A stretch of DNA of 64,000 bases, from contig NZ_CP041235.1 in NCBI RefSeq assembly GCF_014905115.1, positions 1,302,001 through 1,366,000 on the forward strand, given 5' to 3'. Of this stretch, positions 8,323-17,594 are shown piece after piece (the first letter of the stretch is position 1; every line of letters starts with the position of its first letter). The notes beneath the pieces are model-generated. The model was not told the origin of the DNA. It did not search any database and saw only the letters and a program-made list of their open reading frames with translations. The position numbers were made by a program, and so were the translations under genes. This DNA comes from Sulfurimonas sediminis. GTDB lineage: Bacteria > Campylobacterota > Campylobacteria > Campylobacterales > Sulfurimonadaceae.

Positions 8323-11300
8323 TTAGTCTCCGTTCTCTAGATTAAGAGGTAATTTTGTTAAATTTTTAGGTTTTACCAGCCAGAAGTTTCGTACTTCCAC
8401 TCTAAAGTTTTCCAGTAAATCTTCAGCTTTTTTGCTTTTTGTTTCTACTACATAATCTTTGAGCAGACGTTTGAGATAATGTCGTGCCTCATCTCCCTCA
8501 TCTGTGTCAATTCTGACAGCTTCTACAAGTTCACTGTTTACATTTTCAATAAAATCATGATCTTCATCATATACAAAGCTCACTCCACCTGTCATTCCTG
8601 CACCAAAGTTGATACCGGTACGTCCGAGAATCACAACCACACCGCCTGTCATATATTCACAGGCGTTGTCTCCAGTCCCTTCAACAATTGCAAAGGCTCC
8701 GGAATTACGTACTGCGAAACGCTCTCCGACACTGCCGGAAATATAAAGTTTACCGCCGGTAGCACCATAAAGGCAGGTATTACCACCTGCTGAGAACTCT
8801 TCACCCTCATTTTTGGAGGTAATGATAATTTTCCCTCCGTGCATACCTTTTCCTATATAATCATTTGCAACGCCCTCAAGATAAATTGAAACACCCGGAA
8901 TTAAAAACGCACCGAGTGCCTGTCCCGCTACACCGCTGAGATTCATTTTAATTGTATCTGGCTTCAATCCTTCATCCCCGTAGTATTTCGCAATTTCTCC
9001 GGATATCAAAGCTCCGAAACTTCTATGGATATTTTGGATTTCTCTTTTGATGCGTATCGGGTATTCAGGATGTTTAATCGCATTCATCGCCTCTTTGAGA
9101 ACATCTTTTTCAAACTTGTTGTCATCAAAAGGCGGATTAAACGGCTGCTGATGCGTATTGACACCCTCTTCCCTGTGCAGGATTGCCGAGAAATCAAATT
9201 TCTTGGCAAAGGTATCGTCTTTGACACTTAGCAAGTCCACACGGCCTATCATCTCTTCCATGGTTCTGTATCCAAGTTCTGCCATAATAGCTCTGATATC
9301 TTCGGCCAAATATGTAAAATAGTTGATTACCTGATCAACATGTCCTTTAAAGAACTCTTCACGCAGTTTTTCGTTTTGTGTTGCGATACCTACAGAACAT
9401 TTATTGACATGACAGATACGAAGCATTTTACAGCCTACGATAGTAAGAACACCTGTACCAAAGGCAAAAGACTCGGCACCCAGTAGAGCAGCTTTGACAA
9501 CATCAAGTCCTGTTTTCAATCCACCATCTGTCTGTAACTCCACAAGTCCGCGCAGATTGTTTGCCTTGAGCGCATTATGTGCTTCAGACAATCCGAGTTC
9601 CCAAGGATTACCCGCAAATTTGATAGAGGTCAGCGGAGCGGCACCGGTACCGCCGTCTCCACCTGAAATAATAATTTTATCAGCATAGGCTTTTGCTACA
9701 CCCGCAGCAATGGTGCCTACTCCGACAGTAGATACAAGCTTCACAGCAATTCTTGCCGCAGGATTGACCTGTTTTAAATCAAAAATCAACTGTGCAAGAT
9801 CTTCAATAGAATAAATATCATGGTGTGGCGGCGGTGATATAAGTGTCACGCCGGGAACAGTATGACGAAGCTTTCCGATAAGAGCAGTCACCTTATGTCC
9901 GGGGAGTTGTCCGCCTTCACCAGGTTTTGCACCCTGGGCAACTTTAATCTGAATCTCCTCTGCACTTCTCAAATATGCCGGAGTTACACCAAAGCGACCG
10001 GAAGCAACCTGTTTGATTTTGGAAACTCTTTCTGTATTGTATCTTGATTTGTCCTCTCCGCCTTCTCCGGAATTTGACTGTGCTCCGATTCTGTTCATTG
10101 CAATGGCAATTGTTTCATGCGCTTCAGGAGAAATAGAACCAAGGCTCATTGCAGCGGATGCAAAACGTTTAAATATCGCTTCTTTCGGTTCGACTTCTGA
10201 TATATCAATCGGTTTTCTGTCTGATTTCAAGTCAAAGAAATCACGAATAAATTTCAATCCGCGCTTGTTCACAAGGTTTTTCAACGTATCAAAATTTTCC
10301 TGTGTAGGATGCTTGGAAACAGCATGGATAGCATGAATGACAGCAGGACCGAAATCATGATGTTCCTGATTTGTATAAAATTTATAGTATCCACCAATAT
10401 TTAAAGGAAATATTTTGTTAAAACCGTTTGTTTTAAAAGCATCTCTATGGGCTTTTTGCAGTCTTTCGTCTATATCTTCATAAGTCAATCCACTAAGTGT
10501 GCAATGCGATGTTGCAAAACACTCTTCTACTATGGTTTTGTCCAGTCCCATTACATCAAAAAGACCGGAGTTTCTGTAAGAGGCAATTGTTGCAATTCCC
10601 ATTTTGGACATAATTTTCAAGAGCCCGCTGTTGAGTGCAGTGTGTACAGATTTGTAGGCTTCAGAAAATGTCATATTTAATGCTTTTGACTTTTCAAGCT
10701 GATTTGCCACTGTAGCAAACAATACATAAGGATGAATTGCCGAAGCGCCATATCCAAGGAGTACCGCAGCACTGTGCGAATCAATTACTTCTCCCGTTGT
10801 AGCGATAATAGAAACCAAATGACGAATTTTTTCATTCAGCAAAGCAAAATTCAAACGACCTATGGCCATTGCCATTGGAATGACTCTGTTTTGCTTATCA
10901 AATCCGCTGTCATCCAAAATGACAATGCGTGTTCCGTTATTTTTGACTGATGCTATGACTTTTTGAACCAATGCCTCAAGAGATGCTTTCAAATCTGTTG
11001 TATAGGTAGTTGAAAATGTGGCATTTTTATAAAACTCCTGATATCTTGGAGAGGAATCATCGCCAAAAGATTTGAGCACTTCTAACTTTTCAGTCGTTAT
11101 TATCGGAGAAATGGACTTCAGCCTGTGTGCATGTGACGGAATTTCATCCAGCATATTATGCACTTCACCAAAACCGGTATTTAAACTCATTACAACTTTT
11201 TCACGAATAGGATCAATTGGTGGATTTGTAACCTGTGCAAATTTTTGTTTAAAAAAATCTGTAAAGTTGCGTTGTTTATCAGAAAAAGCTGCAAGTGGTG

Positions 11301-12762
11301 TATCGTCACCCATAGAACCCACGGCTTCTTTTGCCTCTTTTACCATCGGCTCGATAACCTGCTCAATAACTTCCTGTGTTACATTAAAGTATCTTTGCTT
11401 GGCAATCAGGTCGGCTTCATCAAGTTCTCTGGAGACAACATACTGCTCTTCAACATGCTCCTGCAGGTAAATCATATGCTCATTCAGCCATTTCATATAT
11501 GGATTAGAGCCTTTGAGATAATCATCTATTTCATTGCTTTTGAGAAGTTTTCCAAATTTCAGATCAAGTCCTATCATTTCACCTGACTGCAGACGTCCAC
11601 GCTCTTTTATCTCTTCTTCCGGAATATCCACAACCCCATACTCTGAAGCTATCAGAAGGTTATCATCTTTTGTGACAATGTATTTTGATGGACGTAAACC
11701 GTTTCTGTCGAGTACACAGCCTATGTATCGTCCGTCTGTTACTGAAAATGCGGCAGGACCGTCCCATGCCTCAAATACAGTTGAGTGATACTCGTAAAAT
11801 GCACGAAGCTGAGGGTCCATATGCGGAGCATTCTGCCATGCCGGAGGAATCACTGCACGGACAGCTTTGAAAAAGTCCATACCGTTTACGATTAAAAATT
11901 CAAAAAAGTTATCGGCTGAAGCACTGTCAGAAGCACCGGGCTGCAGGATAGGAAGCAGTCTTTTAATCTCTTCGTCGCTAAATACTTCGCTTTTTATTGA
12001 TTCTGATTTTATCGCTACATTGATACGGTTGGCTTCAACAGAGTTGATTTCGCCATTGTGCGCTACAGCACGAAACGGCTGCGCTAGACGCCATTCAGGA
12101 AGTGTATTTGTTGAAAATCTTTGATGAAAAAGTGAAAAAGAGATTTTAAAATTTTCATTCTGCAGATCTTTGTAAAATTCTTTGATATGCGTAGGCATGA
12201 CCAGCCCTTTATATGAAAGAACTTTCGAACTCATAGAGGCTATGTAAAAATCTCTCTCAGAGATCATTTCATGTTCTGCTTCTTTGCGTGAAAGATACAA
12301 AAGTGCATCAAATCTATTTGTTGCCATGATTGAATTCGGAACAATGAAAAGCTGTACGATGTGCGGCAGTGAAGCCAGTGCCTGATCGCCTAGAGCATTG
12401 GTGTCAATCGGAACATCACGGTGCAAAACCACTTTTAAATCATTGTTGTTACAAATAGATTCCAGCGTTTGTAAATGCTTTTTCTCTTTGGTGAAAACTA
12501 CAGCTACTGCAAATTGACCTGGCAGTTCTATACCTTTTTCTTTTGCTTCATTTTTAAGAAAATCGGTCGGCATGGAAAGCAGTAAACCGCTTCCGTCCCC
12601 TGTTTTTCCATCTGCAGCAACAGCACCACGGTGCATCATGCGTTCAAGTGCAGTCACTGCATCATTGAGCACTTTGTGTGAAGGTTTGTTTTTGATGTTG
12701 GCGACAAGACCAAAACCACAATTATCCTTAAATGATCTTAATAAATCATGATGTTCAACCAT
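8323..12762 (-). CDS. gltB: Glutamate synthase (NADPH) large subunit
   Basis: A 1479-residue protein that makes two glutamates from glutamine and 2-oxoglutarate. Order: class-II glutamine amidotransferase whose nucleophilic cysteine follows a 14-residue leader (DNCGFG), central domain, FMN-binding synthase domain (GEGGEDKSRY, LISPPPHHDIYSIEDLAQLI, ISGGDGGTGA), cysteines for a 3Fe-4S cluster (CKMLRICHVNKC), and the C-terminal beta-helix with repeated G-x-x-G-x-x-x-G. The chosen ATG has a GGGAG Shine-Dalgarno 6 bases upstream; 29 further codons are open upstream but lack support. Confidence 0.95.
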   Translation of the reverse strand: MVEHHDLLRSFKDNCGFGLVANIKNKPSHKVLNDAVTALERMMHRGAVAADGKTGDGSGLLLSMPTDFLKNEAKEKGIELPGQFAVAVVFTKEKKHLQTLESICNNNDLKVVLHRDVPIDTNALGDQALASLPHIVQLFIVPNSIMATNRFDALLYLSRKEAEHEMISERDFYIASMSSKVLSYKGLVMPTHIKEFYKDLQNENFKISFSLFHQRFSTNTLPEWRLAQPFRAVAHNGEINSVEANRINVAIKSESIKSEVFSDEEIKRLLPILQPGASDSASADNFFEFLIVNGMDFFKAVRAVIPPAWQNAPHMDPQLRAFYEYHSTVFEAWDGPAAFSVTDGRYIGCVLDRNGLRPSKYIVTKDDNLLIASEYGVVDIPEEEIKERGRLQSGEMIGLDLKFGKLLKSNEIDDYLKGSNPYMKWLNEHMIYLQEHVEEQYVVSRELDEADLIAKQRYFNVTQEVIEQVIEPMVKEAKEAVGSMGDDTPLAAFSDKQRNFTDFFKQKFAQVTNPPIDPIREKVVMSLNTGFGEVHNMLDEIPSHAHRLKSISPIITTEKLEVLKSFGDDSSPRYQEFYKNATFSTTYTTDLKASLEALVQKVIASVKNNGTRIVILDDSGFDKQNRVIPMAMAIGRLNFALLNEKIRHLVSIIATTGEVIDSHSAAVLLGYGASAIHPYVLFATVANQLEKSKALNMTFSEAYKSVHTALNSGLLKIMSKMGIATIASYRNSGLFDVMGLDKTIVEECFATSHCTLSGLTYEDIDERLQKAHRDAFKTNGFNKIFPLNIGGYYKFYTNQEHHDFGPAVIHAIHAVSKHPTQENFDTLKNLVNKRGLKFIRDFFDLKSDRKPIDISEVEPKEAIFKRFASAAMSLGSISPEAHETIAIAMNRIGAQSNSGEGGEDKSRYNTERVSKIKQVASGRFGVTPAYLRSAEEIQIKVAQGAKPGEGGQLPGHKVTALIGKLRHTVPGVTLISPPPHHDIYSIEDLAQLIFDLKQVNPAARIAVKLVSTVGVGTIAAGVAKAYADKIIISGGDGGTGAAPLTSIKFAGNPWELGLSEAHNALKANNLRGLVELQTDGGLKTGLDVVKAALLGAESFAFGTGVLTIVGCKMLRICHVNKCSVGIATQNEKLREEFFKGHVDQVINYFTYLAEDIRAIMAELGYRTMEEMIGRVDLLSVKDDTFAKKFDFSAILHREEGVNTHQQPFNPPFDDNKFEKDVLKEAMNAIKHPEYPIRIKREIQNIHRSFGALISGEIAKYYGDEGLKPDTIKMNLSGVAGQALGAFLIPGVSIYLEGVANDYIGKGMHGGKIIITSKNEGEEFSAGGNTCLYGATGGKLYISGSVGERFAVRNSGAFAIVEGTGDNACEYMTGGVVVILGRTGINFGAGMTGGVSFVYDEDHDFIENVNSELVEAVRIDTDEGDEARHYLKRLLKDYVVETKSKKAEDLLENFRVEVRNFWLVKPKNLTKLPLNLENGD

Positions 12763-12940
12763 TTCAACTCCCAAATTTGTAAATTTTATATGCAAAACAT
12801 ATAAATTTAATCTCTTTTTAAAGAAACTTAGTCTATTTAGACAAAGCATGTAAATTATACTTTCTTTTGGTTTAAATAAGCATAATAAGTGTAAAATATT
12901 TTAACAAAAAGTAAAAAGTGTGTATATAGGAAGCAATTAG

Positions 12941-13558
12941 GTGCAAGGTTTTATCATTAATTTAAATCGCGTCAAAGATGAGGATTTAATAGTAAATATT
13001 TTATCTCAAAACAGCTTAGATACCCTTTACAGATTCTACGGCGCACGCCATGGTGTTATAAATATAGGTTTTAAAATTGATTATGAAATCGAAAACTCGG
13101 CAAAATCTACCATATCAAGACTCAAAGATGTTATTCATATCGGATACCCATGGATAAATGATTATGCTCTGCTGCGGTTATGGCAGGACTTTCTGGGACT
13201 TTTTTACAGACACCTCAAAGATTCTGAAGATATTGGCTCTTTTTATTTTGACTTGATTCATCAAGCTTCACAAAACTGGGACAGACAAAATCCTAAACGC
13301 ATAGCGGTAGAAGCCTATGTCAAACTTTTGGAACATGAGGGACGATTGCATACAGATATGCACTGTTTTTTATGTTCTAAAAAAATTGATGGGGATGTCT
13401 CGCTCTTGCGTGCATATCTTCCGACGCACGAACAGTGTTCGCATACTCTTCCCATCAACAAAAAAGGGCTAAAAGAACTCTTTGAAAACAAATCTTCTCT
13501 TTTTTTAGGCAACAAAGAAGTAGATCGTCTGTGGAATGTTTTACTTGAAGGTTTATAA
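12941..13558 (+). CDS. recO: Recombination protein RecO, short epsilon-type
   Basis: A 205-residue protein resembling the short RecO found in Campylobacterota: an N-terminal OB-like half (residues 1-75) and a helical half with a CFLCSKKI zinc-type pair of cysteines near residue 141. RecO anneals single strands and loads RecA with RecR in gap repair. The start is GTG with AGGA about 9 bases upstream. It is convergent with the glycosylase gene and their ends overlap by 6 bases. Confidence 0.75.
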   Translation: MQGFIINLNRVKDEDLIVNILSQNSLDTLYRFYGARHGVINIGFKIDYEIENSAKSTISRLKDVIHIGYPWINDYALLRLWQDFLGLFYRHLKDSEDIGSFYFDLIHQASQNWDRQNPKRIAVEAYVKLLEHEGRLHTDMHCFLCSKKIDGDVSLLRAYLPTHEQCSHTLPINKKGLKELFENKSSLFLGNKEVDRLWNVLLEGL

Positions 13559-14155
13559 TTTTGTCATCTTGTTATACTCCACAATCATTCCGTGAAATCT
13601 GGCATATATAAGGTTTAAATCATTACATGTAAAGGCCTCTTTTATGTCTGATTCCAAAAACTCTTTATACTGCATATAGTTTTTAAACTCTATGCCAAAG
13701 CTTTTTAACAGTCTTTTTGTATAGCTGTCCACGACCATTTCATCCCTGTAACAGGCATAGCAGAGAATGGCATCCGCACTCTCTTGTCCTATACCCAATT
13801 GCGACAAAAGCCACTCTCTTGTTACTTCTTTTTGAAACTGTTCAAAAGTGCCAAACTCTGCTTTGATATTATTTGCCAATGCTAAAAGTCTCGGTGCCTT
13901 TTGATTATAAAATCCACTCGGACGGATTTTTTCTTTTAATGTCTCTACATGTAAAGCGGCAAAGCTTTCCAGATCCAAAAATAATTCCAGATTTTTCAAA
14001 GACTTTTCTACATTTTTCCATGTCGTATTTTGCGTTAAAACAGCACCAATAACCACTTTAAAAGTTCCCGCATCCGGCCACCAGAGTTTCGGCGAATGCT
14101 GCAACAGATTTTTTGCTTCTAAAAATTCATATATCTGCAGAGAATTTGTATACAT
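13553..14155 (-). CDS. MagIII-type 3-methyladenine DNA glycosylase (endonuclease III superfamily)
   Basis: A 200-residue helix-hairpin-helix glycosylase. It shows the WWPDAGTFKVVIGAVLTQNTTW segment, the hairpin L-G-I-G-Q-E-S-A-D-A-I-L and the catalytic aspartate region (VVDSYTKRLL), but no C-terminal iron-sulfur cysteines, as in Helicobacter MagIII, which removes 3-methyladenine from alkylated DNA. The start codon lies inside a copy of the palindrome TACATGTA, with AAGG just upstream. The call as MagIII rather than a generic Nth-like glycosylase rests on the WWP motif and the missing cluster. Confidence 0.85.
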   Translation of the reverse strand: MYTNSLQIYEFLEAKNLLQHSPKLWWPDAGTFKVVIGAVLTQNTTWKNVEKSLKNLELFLDLESFAALHVETLKEKIRPSGFYNQKAPRLLALANNIKAEFGTFEQFQKEVTREWLLSQLGIGQESADAILCYACYRDEMVVDSYTKRLLKSFGIEFKNYMQYKEFLESDIKEAFTCNDLNLIYARFHGMIVEYNKMTKL

Positions 14156-14177
14156 GTAAACCTTTTAAACCTTTGCA

Positions 14178-14326
14178 CTAAGCTCTTTTTTTCGCTACCA
14201 AGGAAGCTGCACGAGTTTGTTCATAGTAGATAATATCAATGCACATAAAAGTTCATTCTCATACAAAAGATATTCCGGATTTTGAGGATAAAAAATTTTG
14301 TTCCATCTCTCTTTATCTTCTAACAC
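14178..14326 (-). pseudogene. Decayed relic of a TehB-like methyltransferase gene
   Basis: This 150-base stretch between MagIII and the GGDEF-EAL gene reads, on the minus strand, as the N-terminal VLEDKERWN of the methyltransferase at 16.8-17.3 kb joined directly to its C-terminal part (NPEYLLYENELL, then after a frame slip IDIIYYEQTRAASLVAKKRA and a stop). About 115 central codons are missing and the remainder carries a frameshift. It overlaps the end of the upstream gene by a few bases. Both relic and intact gene are followed by the same TACATGTAAACC sequence. It cannot make a working enzyme. Confidence 0.75.
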
Positions 14327-16590
14327 TGCAAACTTCTTATAAAAGCAATCAAATCTTCTTTTTTTAATGGTTTTGAATAATAGTACCCTTGAAATATATC
14401 ACATCCATACTCTTTAAGTTTATCAACCTGTTCTTTACTCTCTGTGCCTTCAGCCAAAATATCCATGGAAAAGTTTTTACCAATATTGATAATTGTTTTG
14501 ACAAGATTCTTATCTTTGTTTGAATACAACAGTTCATCAACAAAAGCCTTATCAATCTTGAGTTCATTGATTGGAAGCTTTGTTAGAACACTTAATGATG
14601 AATACCCTGTACCAAAGTCATCTAAAGAAAGTAACATACCTTCTGCCCGTATCGATTTAAGTATCGGCAAGACATAATCCAGGTCTTCTATAGGTAAACG
14701 TTCCGTTACTTCTAAAGTAAGCAGTGATGTGTCAAACTGCACTTTATGAATCATCTCCAGAAGATTCTTGAGAAAATGATTTTCCATAAGTTGAACAATA
14801 GAAACATTAACAGAGAGTTGGAATGTTTTCCCAACTTCTGCATATATTTTTTTTATCTCCAAAAGTAAGCGATTTGTAATATAGTTGCCAAGTTCTAAAA
14901 TCAATCCGGTTGCTTCGGCAACAGGAATAAAATCCGCAGGGGAAACAAAACCAAGTTTTTCATTTTTCCATCGCACAAGTGCTTCCACCCCATGGAGCGT
15001 TCCATCTGCATTTATTTGTGGTTGGTATACCATATAAATTTCATTTTTTTGCAAAGCACTTCTAAGTTCTTGCTCGATCGTAATATTTGCACTGTTTTTT
15101 TCTTGCATCTCTTTTGTAAAAAAAGCATAAGAATTTTTTACTTTTTTTGCCTCGTACATAGCTATATCTGCCAAAGAGAGCAAGGTATCAAAATCAGAAG
15201 CATCATCAGGGTATACAGAAACACCGACACTTGCACCCAGTCTTACTTCTATGTCTTCTATAATATAAGGCATGGTAATAACTTCTATTAACTCTTGCAG
15301 ATTTTTATTTTGAGAATTATTGATAATGATAAATTCGTCTCCTCCCTGTCGCGCTACCAAATCTTTTTCTGTAAAAAAAGCTTGCAGCCTCTTCGCAACG
15401 AGAACAAGTATTTTATCTCCAAAAATATGTCCAAAAGTATCATTAATATTTTTAAAATTATCAAGATCAATAAAAATAACCTGTGCGCCCTTTTGCATAA
15501 CAAACTTATTTGAATGATAAACATTTTCATAAATAAATGCTCTGTTTGGCAAATTAGTCAGCAAATCATGGGTCGTTTTAAAGAGTAAATCACGCTCTTT
15601 GGCGTTTTCATACTTTTCTATCGACTTAAATAAAAAATAAAACAGAAGCATCATAATTATATAAAGCATTACCAACAAAACAATGTCTTTGTATATCTCT
15701 TGTGTTATAGCACTATTGTAATGATACACACTTATCCAGACTTTGTATTTTTTATCATAATAAAGAGCTCCGTTTATAGGTCTTCCCTGCATATCTTTTG
15801 AAAAAAAAGAAAAAACTTTAGCACTGCTTTTTAATTCTTGCAGCGTTATATGATTCATTACTAATATCTGATTTATAACGGATGTACATCTATTTTTAGG
15901 GCAGGATTCTCCATAAAGTATTTGTGCATCGTGATTGTCTTTTTTATTGGAGTAAAAGAGGCGATAATAGCCCTCAGAAAATTTTTTAATTAACAAAATA
16001 TCTTCATCAGGTTCTGTTTCAAAACCGGAAAAAAGATTTTTTTTCTGTGTATTAATTATAGCAATAGCCATGACACCGACAACTTTGCCGTTTTTGTCAC
16101 GAATCGCTTTTCGCAGTGGTAAAATCCATTGTCCCAACGGTTTAAAAAAGAAACTTCTGCCAATCACTAAATGTTGACTTTTGAGTGTCTCCTGGAAAGA
16201 ACTTTTTGCTTCTTTGATTTCTAAAGCATTTATTTTCTTTCCATGAAGTTCTTTATTTGATATAAGCAGATTTCCTTGCGGATCAAGATAGCCAAAACCT
16301 ATGACCGCAGGATTCACCTCTTGCAGTGTATCAAAAATTTTTGTTTTTTCTTTAGGATCTTTTGAGATATGAGGATTAACAACCGTTGTTCCCACAACTT
16401 GCAGCATCGTCTCAGATTGTACCAAAAAATCATGAAACATTTTTGCAACATTTGCAGTGTCCTGCTCATTTTTTTTACGTACAATACTTTGTAACTCTGT
16501 ATACTTTGTATAAGTAAAAGCAGCAAATACCACTGCAGAACTTATCATAATGACATAAAAAATAGTCCATTTGTTTTTTACTATATTCAT
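14320..16590 (-). CDS. Membrane diguanylate cyclase/phosphodiesterase (GGDEF-EAL) with Cache-like sensor
   Basis: A 756-residue protein: N-terminal transmembrane helix (about 8-27), a periplasmic sensor of about 260 residues with Cache-like features (VIGFGYLDPQGNLLISN, RKAIRDKNGKVVGVMAIAI), a second helix (about 302-322), a GGDEF domain with intact RQGGDEF motif, then an EAL domain with EALVRW, DDFGTGYSS and KIDKAFVDEL. Both catalytic signatures look complete, so it could make and/or break cyclic di-GMP in response to a periplasmic small molecule. It stands alone between a glycosylase and a methyltransferase gene. Confidence 0.92.
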   Translation of the reverse strand: MNIVKNKWTIFYVIMISSAVVFAAFTYTKYTELQSIVRKKNEQDTANVAKMFHDFLVQSETMLQVVGTTVVNPHISKDPKEKTKIFDTLQEVNPAVIGFGYLDPQGNLLISNKELHGKKINALEIKEAKSSFQETLKSQHLVIGRSFFFKPLGQWILPLRKAIRDKNGKVVGVMAIAIINTQKKNLFSGFETEPDEDILLIKKFSEGYYRLFYSNKKDNHDAQILYGESCPKNRCTSVINQILVMNHITLQELKSSAKVFSFFSKDMQGRPINGALYYDKKYKVWISVYHYNSAITQEIYKDIVLLVMLYIIMMLLFYFLFKSIEKYENAKERDLLFKTTHDLLTNLPNRAFIYENVYHSNKFVMQKGAQVIFIDLDNFKNINDTFGHIFGDKILVLVAKRLQAFFTEKDLVARQGGDEFIIINNSQNKNLQELIEVITMPYIIEDIEVRLGASVGVSVYPDDASDFDTLLSLADIAMYEAKKVKNSYAFFTKEMQEKNSANITIEQELRSALQKNEIYMVYQPQINADGTLHGVEALVRWKNEKLGFVSPADFIPVAEATGLILELGNYITNRLLLEIKKIYAEVGKTFQLSVNVSIVQLMENHFLKNLLEMIHKVQFDTSLLTLEVTERLPIEDLDYVLPILKSIRAEGMLLSLDDFGTGYSSLSVLTKLPINELKIDKAFVDELLYSNKDKNLVKTIINIGKNFSMDILAEGTESKEQVDKLKEYGCDIFQGYYYSKPLKKEDLIAFIRSLQC

Positions 16591-16773
16591 AGTATTAATT
16601 GTAGCACAATTTTTTATGAAAGTCAGTTTTTATAATTTTTAACAAGCTTTTTTATAAGTTCAATTTATTGCCAAAAAAAACTTAAAAGTGGTATTTTTCA
16701 CATAAGAACGGATTGTTTCTTTTAATGTTTTTACATGTAAACCTTTATACCTTATGGGTATCTTTAAAACTTA

Positions 16774-17328
16774 CTAACATCTTTTTCTTGCCACAAGAGA
16801 AGCCACACGGGTATCTTCTCCTCGCAGATTCACTTCATCCCTTTCTTCATAGTAAATAATATCAAGCCCGATAAAGGCATGGAGCAATTCGTTTGTACGC
16901 AAAAGGTATTCAGGATTTGCCGGCTGATTAAAATCGCCGTGTGCCACAATAAACGTTTCAAAAATCAACAGGCCGTTTGGCTTGAGCGCTTCTTTTATCT
17001 GCGGCAACAACCTTCTGCTCAAATAGTTAATATTGATAATGAGATCGTACGCATTTTTCTCTAAATTATAACTGTCCAGATCAGCTTCTATTTTGTTGAT
17101 TTTTTCATCATCTTTTACCTGGGAAAGTGCATAGTCACTAAAGTCCACAGCATCAACAAAAAAGCCTTTTTCTGCCAGAAAGTGTGTATTTCTGCCAATT
17201 CCGCAGGCAATATCAAGTGCTTTGTCTCCGCTTGCCAAACCAATATATTTTTCAACGACAGGTTCTACATTTTTTCGCATCGGCTTCTCTACATGGCGAA
17301 TATTCCAGCGTTCTTTATCTTCTATCAT
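16774..17328 (-). CDS. Class I SAM-dependent methyltransferase (TehB-like)
   Basis: A 184-residue methyltransferase with the SAM-binding motif ALDIACGIGRNTHFLAEKG, an acidic strand end (VDAVDFSDYAL) and a motif-IV-like I-I-N-I-N-Y-L. It resembles the small TehB/Tam-type enzymes; the substrate cannot be told. ATG at this position has AAAGG 7 bases upstream, so I prefer it over a TTG two codons earlier. A palindromic mobile element lies immediately upstream and a decayed relative lies 2.5 kb downstream. Confidence 0.8.
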   Translation of the reverse strand: MIEDKERWNIRHVEKPMRKNVEPVVEKYIGLASGDKALDIACGIGRNTHFLAEKGFFVDAVDFSDYALSQVKDDEKINKIEADLDSYNLEKNAYDLIININYLSRRLLPQIKEALKPNGLLIFETFIVAHGDFNQPANPEYLLRTNELLHAFIGLDIIYYEERDEVNLRGEDTRVASLVARKRC

Positions 17329-17358
17329 TCTCAACCTTTCTTGTTTTAAGAGTTTTTG

Positions 17359-17513
17359 GAGGTGCCCTTCAATACCATTAAGTTTAGCATTTATTTGGAA
17401 CCGGTACTTCAGTGCCGGCTGAGAGTGGCAAGACTATTGCAACAGCCGGCACTGAAGTACCGGTTCCGAAAAAGCATTAATTTTCTTAACTTAATGGCAT
17501 TGGAGGTGCCCTT
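17359..17513. mobile_element. MITE/REPIN-like palindromic element, copy 1, with 11-bp target duplication
   Basis: Element body 17370-17502 (133 bp) with terminal inverted repeats CAATACCATTAAG / CTTAATGGCATTG, flanked on both sides by the direct repeat GAGGTGCCCTT (17359-17369 and 17503-17513). Inside, two perfect 24-bp arms (17397-17420 and 17444-17467, starting GGAACCGGTACTTCAGTGCC) face each other around a 23-base loop. Each arm contains its own small hairpin, CGGTACTTCAGTGCCG. There is no coding capacity, so it must have been moved by an enzyme encoded elsewhere. Confidence 0.8.
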
Positions 17514-17594
17514 AATATGTTATTATATTGAAATTTTTTTGTATACACCTTTAACCGGCAAAACAAACATGAATTATTTTCAGGAAGCTTTAGT

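Noticed and set aside
8479-11870. Many open frames antisense to gltB
   Set aside because: They lack ribosome-binding sites and recognisable domains and mirror the codon pattern of the long real gene.
15310-15335. Fur-like string TTGATAATGATAAATTC
   Set aside because: It lies deep inside the GGDEF-EAL coding region, far from any promoter, and lacks the second half of the palindrome.
17397-17467. Palindromic arms considered as a Rho-independent terminator or CRISPR repeat
   Set aside because: There is no T run on either side, there are only two facing arms with a conserved loop, and the unit recurs elsewhere with target duplications, which points to a mobile repeat.
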